A stretch of 64,000 nt of DNA, from positions 85,182,300 to 85,246,299 of the forward strand of contig CM041777.1 of NCBI GenBank assembly GCA_023374045.1. The letters are read 5' to 3'. Numbering within the stretch: position 1 is the first letter of the stretch; each line of letters opens with the position of its first letter. Shown here one piece after another: positions 58,560 through 64,000 of the stretch. Source of the stretch: Limonium bicolor. Its lineage: Eukaryota; Streptophyta; Magnoliopsida; Caryophyllales; Plumbaginaceae. Position numbers and translations under genes: made by a program. Under the pieces are notes generated by a model, which saw only the letters and a list, made by a program, of their open reading frames with translations, was not told the DNA's origin and did not search any database.

Positions 58560-58927
58560 ATGTGCACACTTGTATTGTGTCAAACCTTGGAACATAAATC
58601 CACTTAACATCATGAAGCTTTAAGGCTACTGATAAACTAACCTTATCACATAAAAGCCTAGACTCATAGTCTAGATTAACAACACCATTTGCAAGTCTAT
58701 TATAGACTTACAATCTGAAAAACACACACCTTCCTATAACCTAAACCATCAGCATTTGCAAAACCAAGCTTGACTGCCTTAACTTCAACCAGTTGCGGAT
58801 TGTTGATACCCCCCCCCCCCCCCCACCCACCTTCCATTGCTGCGCCAAGCAGATTACCATTATCATTTCGGCAAACAACACCAAGACCAAAACGAGCTAC
58901 ACTGTCGCAACTACCATCAACATACAA
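58560..58927 (-). pseudogene. LINE RNase H domain
   Basis: MYVDGSCDSVARFGLGVV at 58927 supplies the first Asp; PQLVEVKAVKLGF supplies the Glu; after a frame change SDCKSIIDLQ supplies the next Asp. A run of 16 C (58809-58824) encodes a Gly stretch and probably marks slippage. Confidence 0.7.
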
Positions 58928-60039
58928 TCAAAGAACATCATGTGGTAAATTATTCCGATTGTACAAATCATCTATACCTGCAGATTTTTGCTTCCAAGTA
59001 GTACGAATATAAGCCTCTACATGCTCCCAGCCCCATCGAATGTCTTTCACCTCCCCATGCATAACTTGGCAACGTGAGAACCAAACCTTCCACATAAAAA
59101 CAAAAAAACGACATAAGTGATCCAAAGTACTATGTTGCGCTTTATTCAATACCCAGTCCCTAAACTCATGATCATTTGTAACACCCTTGCCCCAAGCTAG
59201 CCCTTCCTGCTCCCAAAACAACTTTGCACCCATGCAATCATAAAAAACATGTTTGAGAGACTCCACAACACCGCATGGACAAATGCTCACCAAACCAGTT
59301 TTCCATCTAGCAGATAACACAGACCCAGTCGGAATAAAATTATGTAAGAGACGTCATGCAAAGAGCTTGATTCTTTTAGGAAGATTAACCTTCCAAACTC
59401 AACAAACTGCATGTCCTAGCACACCACAATCTGAAGACGTACAAAATTTTGATATCTCACGCTTAAGATCAAGATAATATGCAGAACGAACACTAAACAA
59501 ACCAGTCTTCGAAGGCCCCCACACCAACTATCCTCAGTCTCATTAGCCAACAAGGGCATAGACAAAATATATTAACATCCTCATCAATAAACCAGGACTT
59601 AATCAAAGACTCTCGACATACCCGCCGAACTAAGTCAATTAACCATGAAACTTTCCCCTCATCACGCACAATATTAGGCAAATTATATATATGGTCTTCC
59701 TCCCAGCTTAGAACTAAACCACCTATCAGTGATTGAGATACTAGTTCCCGTACTAATCCCTCTACATACACCACATTTAAGAAGATCAAGTGAACTCCAC
59801 AAGCACGCCAGATCGGGCTTGGTCGAGACCCCAACTTAGCATCTAAAACATTGCCCGAAGGAAAATAACGACAGCATAACACATGTAACCAATGAATCTG
59901 GCCTAGTCAAAAATCTCCAAGTTTGCTTAGCCAAAAGAGCCCGATTGAAACAAGCCAGGTCTCTAAACCCTAGACCACCATCCTTGATGCTCTTACACAA
60001 ATCAAACCATATTTTCCAATGCATCTTACGCTTAACCAA
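58928..60039 (-). pseudogene. LINE region after RT, including zinc-binding reverse transcriptase tail
   Basis: Segments 60039-59836 (GLGFRDLACFNRALLAKQTWR), 59882-59493 and 59320-58928. The last has CPCGVVESLKHVFYDC, the zf-RVT pattern. Confidence 0.7.
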
Positions 60040-60051
60040 GGTTCCGCTCCA

Positions 60052-61311
60052 TCAAAACCTTGAGATGATACGAGTAAGCTCGGTTATAAGTTTAGGCAAC
60101 CGAATAACGCTCATGACGTAAATAGGGATATCTTGTACAATACTCTTAATTAAAATACCTCGACTAAACTGTGAAACCATTTGTGACCAGCTATTAACCA
60201 GAGAAATAATTTTATCCTTGATATAATCAAACAACCTCCTCCGATTCTTCCCTATGTAACTTAGAAAATCAAGGTACATCCCAAAATCCGTAACTTCCTT
60301 TGTTGCAAACAAATCGCAAATATTATTCCTTGTCAAACTCGGAACCCTTCGAGAGAACATGATACTAGATTTATCATAGTTAACACACTGCCCTGATGAT
60401 TCCTTAAAATCATCAATAACATTCAACATTGCACATGCATTCTCATACGTTGCCACACCAAAAACCATGCAGACGTCAGCAAACATAACACTTGTAAGAT
60501 CATAAGGCATGCCCCGAATATGGAAACCACGAACCATATCAACCTCAGAAGCAGACCTTAGACTAGAGATTAACACTTCCATGCAACAATTAAAAAGAAG
60601 AGGCGACAAGGGATCACCCTGACGCAATCCACGCTGTGGACAAAAAACACGTCCGGGATACCCATTAATAAGGACCGACATTGAAACTGTATTTAAACAC
60701 TTGCAAACTAGATCAATCCAACCACATGGAAAACCCATACTGAGCAAAACATCAATAACAAAGTTCCATTCAACTCGGTCAAAAGCTTTAGACATGTCTA
60801 TTTTAAAAGCAAACAAGCCTTGATGAACCGCTTGAGATTACGCATCATATGCAATACTTCATTTGCAATAATAATATTATCCGATATTAAACGACCTTTA
60901 ACAAAGGCAGCTTGCTCAGGAGAAATTATGCAATGCATATAATCACAGACCCTATTGGCCAGAACTTTAGCAATTACTCGATAAATCGCAAAGAGACATC
61001 GGCCGAAAATCACTCATTGAGCATGCACCCTTCTTCTTTGGGATTAAAACAATATAAGTATGGTTAACCCCCTCAGGCAAGACCCAATGATTCAAAAAGC
61101 CAAGAATCATAGATAAAAAATTATCCTTAATAATATGCCAATATTTATTAAGGAATGTACCGTTAATGTTGTCCGGTCCTGGCGCCTTTGTAGGATTCAT
61201 ACTCTTGAGGGCTGCAACAACCTCTTCACTTGTATACGGCTGGTCAATAGAAGAAGAAACATCATCACGAATACGTCTCTCCACGCATGCCAACAAATGA
61301 TGATTAGGCAT
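60052..61311 (-). pseudogene. LINE reverse transcriptase, active site altered
   Basis: 61311-60967 has VVAALKSMNPTKAPGPDNI and IVLIPKK; 61013-60798 has VLANRV and SPEQAAFVKGR; 60816-60052 has KIDMSKAFDRVEWNF, GLRQGDPLSPLLFN and SVMFADVCMVFG. The last should read F-A-D-D; the second Asp is Val, which would abolish catalysis. Two frame changes. Confidence 0.85.
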
Positions 61312-61423
61312 AGCATTAGTAATAGTGAAAAGATTCTCAAAAAAACCCTCAGTTATTCCTTCAATTCCATTTCAATCAGACACAACCAAACCAGCAGGAG
61401 ATCTCATGCAATATAGCATTTCT

Positions 61424-61678
61424 TCATTTCCTAACCTTAAAGTATTTATAAAAAAACCATGTATTATTATCCCCAACAGATAACCATTGTGCCCTTGATC
61501 TTTCCACCCGTCGGACTTCCCTTTTATGCAATAACAAATCCAGCTGATAGGGGAAACTGGCCCATCGACTTAAATTTTTTCCCGAAGGATCACTTTGAGA
61601 AATATTATCAAGCTCAACCTTAAGGGATCTCACCTGAGCATCTTCAGCCTTAACCCTATGTTTCCCCCAATTACGCAA
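61424..61678 (-). pseudogene. LINE linker between endonuclease and RT
   Basis: 84 codons with LDLLLHKREVRRVERSRAQW and SVGDNNTWFFYK, matching the usual plant L1 sequence (R-x-Q-W-L-x-x-G-D-x-N-T) before the RT domain. Confidence 0.7.
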
Positions 61679-61739
61679 CGCATAGCCACACTTTAGGACC
61701 TTTTCTTGATAACTTGACCCTGAATCATTAGATTGCCAA

Positions 61740-62515
61740 ACTCGAGTAATGATGTGCCTGCATTCTTCATCATCAACCCAACAGTCCTAACCGGAATGAT
61801 TTCGGACCCCTACGAGTGTCTGACCTCAAAACTAACTTCAACGGCCGATGATCGGATCGGCCCCAAGCTAAATGATAATTCACAGCAGAGGTAAACATGT
61901 TCAACCATGCATTATTACACAAAAACCGTCAAGTCGACTCTTTGCATTATAGCTGTTCCACATTGCTTATTAGTGTAAGTAATATAAACCTAATAAAACC
62001 AAGATCTAAAAGACCACAATCATACAAGCAACTATTAAACTGTTCCATACCTTGGCGCCCTCGAGGGCACCCAAAATATTCGTAGGAGTAGAGCACCTCA
62101 TTGAGGTCACCACAAACTAGCAACGGGCCCCAGTGTGCACGCAAAAACCGTAACAACCTCCATGTCCTCTACTTATCACTGGCAATAGACCAACCATATA
62201 CACCCATCATTCTCCAAGTGTTCCCCCACCAATCCGAAATAAGATAGTCAACATGTAGACTTGAATAAGAAAGAACCCTAAGATCCAAGTCTTCCTTCCA
62301 AGCAAGCGCTACACCTGGACTACGACCCACGCTATCCCCAGCAAGCCAATGATATCCATGCAGTCTAGCTCCAAAATTCCTTATCTCAAAAGAGGAGATT
62401 TTGGTCTCCATCAAAAACAAAAGATCAGGTGATTTACCCCGGATAGTGTTTAGGATCCAGCGAACTGCTCGAGGACCACCCAGACCTTGGCAGTCGCTAC
62501 CAAGCACGCCATTAT
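61740..62515 (-). pseudogene. LINE endonuclease (EEP family) remnant
   Basis: DCQGLGGPRAVRWI and LLFLMETKIS (catalytic Glu) at 62507-62169; LLVCGDLNEVL (metal site Asp and Asn) at 62156-61947; WGRSDHRPL (catalytic Asp-His) near 61850. All the key blocks are present but in three frames. Nicks target DNA in the intact element. Confidence 0.75.
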
Positions 62516-62532
62516 TCTTGGCTACCCCATGC

Positions 62533-63744
62533 TAGACCTGGCAATTCGGGTCACTCGGTTCGGGTTCGGTTCGGATCAATTTGTAGATATTCACTATTCA
62601 GTTTGGTTCGGATCGGCTTGGATTATCTGGTTAAAATTAGATTTGGGTGACTTCGGTTTGGTTGATTTCGGATTTGGGTGCTTTTGGTTTGGGTTAGCCT
62701 CTACGTTTTTCGGTTTTTTTGGGTTATGGGTCAAATTCGGGTGACTTACCGCGTTATGCTTAATTGACAAAACTTTTGAAGCACAAATTTAAGCAACCTT
62801 TGTAACCTGTATTGATTTTCATATTTGGATCCAAATTCTCTAATATAGTGTTACTCTTGATGAAGATTGATATTGTGTATTTGTTGGTTATACATAATCA
62901 AATTGGATGACAATATTTTAATATTAATTTTTAACTATAGATTCATTAATTGTATCGACCAAGTATAAATTTAAAATTTGGTGAATCATCGGTCACTATT
63001 CGGCACTCGACGCCCAGTCTATCCCACCCCCCCCACGCCCGACGCTGTGCTTGTTCCTCCCGCTATCCCGGTCTGTCACACCCCGCGCGTCCTGCGTCAG
63101 TGCCCGTCATCTCGAGCGAGCGTTGCGCGCCCATGCCAATCCATCATCACCTCACGCATGTGCCCCTATGCGTCCGTCATCACCTCGTGCCCGTGACTTC
63201 ATGTTGTATGTGCGCCACCGATCACCGTCTCGTGTGCGCGCCTCGTGCGGGCGTCCTTCAGTAGCTTATTGCTCCAAAGCAGGTGTTGTCCATTTATCTT
63301 CTTATTTTGTCATTTTTAACCCTAATTTAATTTAATTATTCATACAAATATATTATGTGAGATGTAAGTTTTGTATTCTTTATTCTTTTGAACCAATTTC
63401 CTTGGACACGGCAAAAGATGGCAAGAATTGTAAAAATGGAATGAAAACATTTCTTATTTTACTCCAGTTCATGGAAATTATGTGTGCGTACATGCCAATA
63501 ATAAACAGAAGGATAATGGAAGTTTGTCTAGTTTCATGTGTGGTTTGGGTGAATTCGGTTCGGGTGAATTCGGTTCGGGTCAATTCGGTTTGGGTGGATT
63601 CGGGTATATCAAATTTCGGTTTGATTCGGTTTTGATTTGGTTTGGTTCGGATTTTCGGGTCACATTTCGGGTCACATCATTCGGTTCAAATTCGGGTTCG
63701 GATCGGGTCGGTTTTTCTAGTTCGGGTCACCTTTGCCAGGTTTA
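62533..63744. mobile_element. hAT-like non-autonomous element in the LINE
   Basis: Ends tagacctggcaa and ttgccaggttta, flanked by ccccatgc (62525-62532) and ccccaggc (63745-63752), an 8-bp duplication with one change. Subterminal arrays of ggttcgggt-like words lie at 62545-62740 and 63540-63725. The interior has a GC-rich segment (63005-63260) within AT-rich sequence. No transposase. Confidence 0.75.
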
Positions 63745-64000
63745 CCCCAGGCTTCCTCCGAGGCCGTCATATTCTCAAACAAATCCTCCGATCTAGCATT
63801 TTTAGCCGCAAGCTCTTGCTCCTTACGCTCCATAAATTCAGATAGAGAAGCATCGTATTCAACTACATCAGTCTTTTTTTCTTTTCATCTCGCCCAGGAC
63901 ACGGTTGCTCTTTAGAAAGGAAAACTAGCTCATCATTTACGTTTGCCAAAACAGGATCACCTGAGCGCCGAACATTACCATCAGCTTGAGGCATTACTTG
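63745..64000 (-). pseudogene. LINE ORF1 C-terminal part (partial, cut by the window edge)
   Basis: The minus strand reads an acidic, Lys/Glu-rich protein (VVEYDASLSEFMERKEQELAA), broken by a frame change in a poly-A run near 63876-63882. Position next to ORF2 supports ORF1; no zinc knuckle is visible in this piece. Confidence 0.5.

Larger units (their letters stand above)
58440..64000 (-). mobile_element. L1-type LINE with RNase H, interrupted by a hAT element
   Basis: Minus strand, running out of the window on the right. ORF1 tail (63745-64000), endonuclease, RT, zinc-binding domain and RNase H occur in the usual plant L1 order. The 3' end is uncertain; a T-run at 58450-58458 may be the poly(A) tail. 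Stops and frame changes throughout. Confidence 0.75.

Noticed and set aside
63051..63335. Arg/Ser/Cys-rich frames in the GC-rich part of the hAT-like element
   Set aside because: Three overlapping frames are all open because of base composition; no domain seen.

Overview
The window looks like a repeat-dominated piece of a flowering-plant nuclear genome, most likely a eudicot. The reasons are the AT-rich composition and the transposon families present: Sirevirus-type Ty1/copia with tRNA-Met primer sites, Athila-like Ty3/gypsy with tRNA-Asp primer sites, a TRIM, an L1-type LINE with an RNase H domain, and Stowaway, Tourist, hAT, CACTA and Mutator-like elements. I see no rRNA or tRNA gene and no CRISPR. 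Only one locus (55249-56953, two exons joined by a GT-AG intron) reads as a largely open gene, and it belongs to a transposon-associated family. Species cannot be named from the sequence alone.

Region 1 (1-6873). An internally deleted Sirevirus relative on the minus strand (G, about 155-5660) carries a gag remnant and a polypurine cluster. Its 5' LTR is split at the TATA box by a gypsy-type solo LTR (F, 3777-5204). A decayed MULE transposase (5879-6823) follows and is itself split by a complete 439-bp TRIM (6132-6570).

Region 2 (6874-34745). One Sirevirus-type copia element on the plus strand (C) is stretched to almost 28 kb by three later insertions, each bounded by a 5-bp target duplication. 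A (7282-13293) sits in its left LTR, B (13722-20949) sits inside its primer binding site, and D (27247-32484) sits in its accessory reading frame. A and B are minus-strand, pol-less Athila-like elements that share an unusual modular acidic ORF and a conserved 3' non-coding region. D looks like a 5.2-kb solo LTR of a related family.

Region 3 (34746-52026). A copia gag with a very short LTR (H), a CACTA end, an OTU-protease-like pseudogene and several MITEs form a block of about 4.6 kb that occurs twice in direct orientation (35653-40250 and 43612-52026). Each copy gained different insertions after duplication: a long-TIR MITE in copy 1, and a Stowaway MITE plus a 4.0-kb solo LTR (E) in copy 2. 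A truncated chromovirus-like LTR (J, 41901-43611) lies against the copy 2 junction.

Region 4 (52027-64000). AT-rich intergenic DNA holds a 1.2-kb fold-back element with a nested Tourist MITE, then the intact-looking gene, then a decayed minus-strand LINE (about 58440-64000) interrupted near its ORF1/ORF2 junction by a 1.2-kb hAT-like element. The genes do not form a pathway; they are layers of mobile DNA. The points most worth following are repeated stem-loop plus purine-tract modules in A and B, a tRNA-Asp-like segment in the B LTR, the modular ORF of A and B, and palindromic CCGACC/GGTCGG arrays in otherwise different LTRs.
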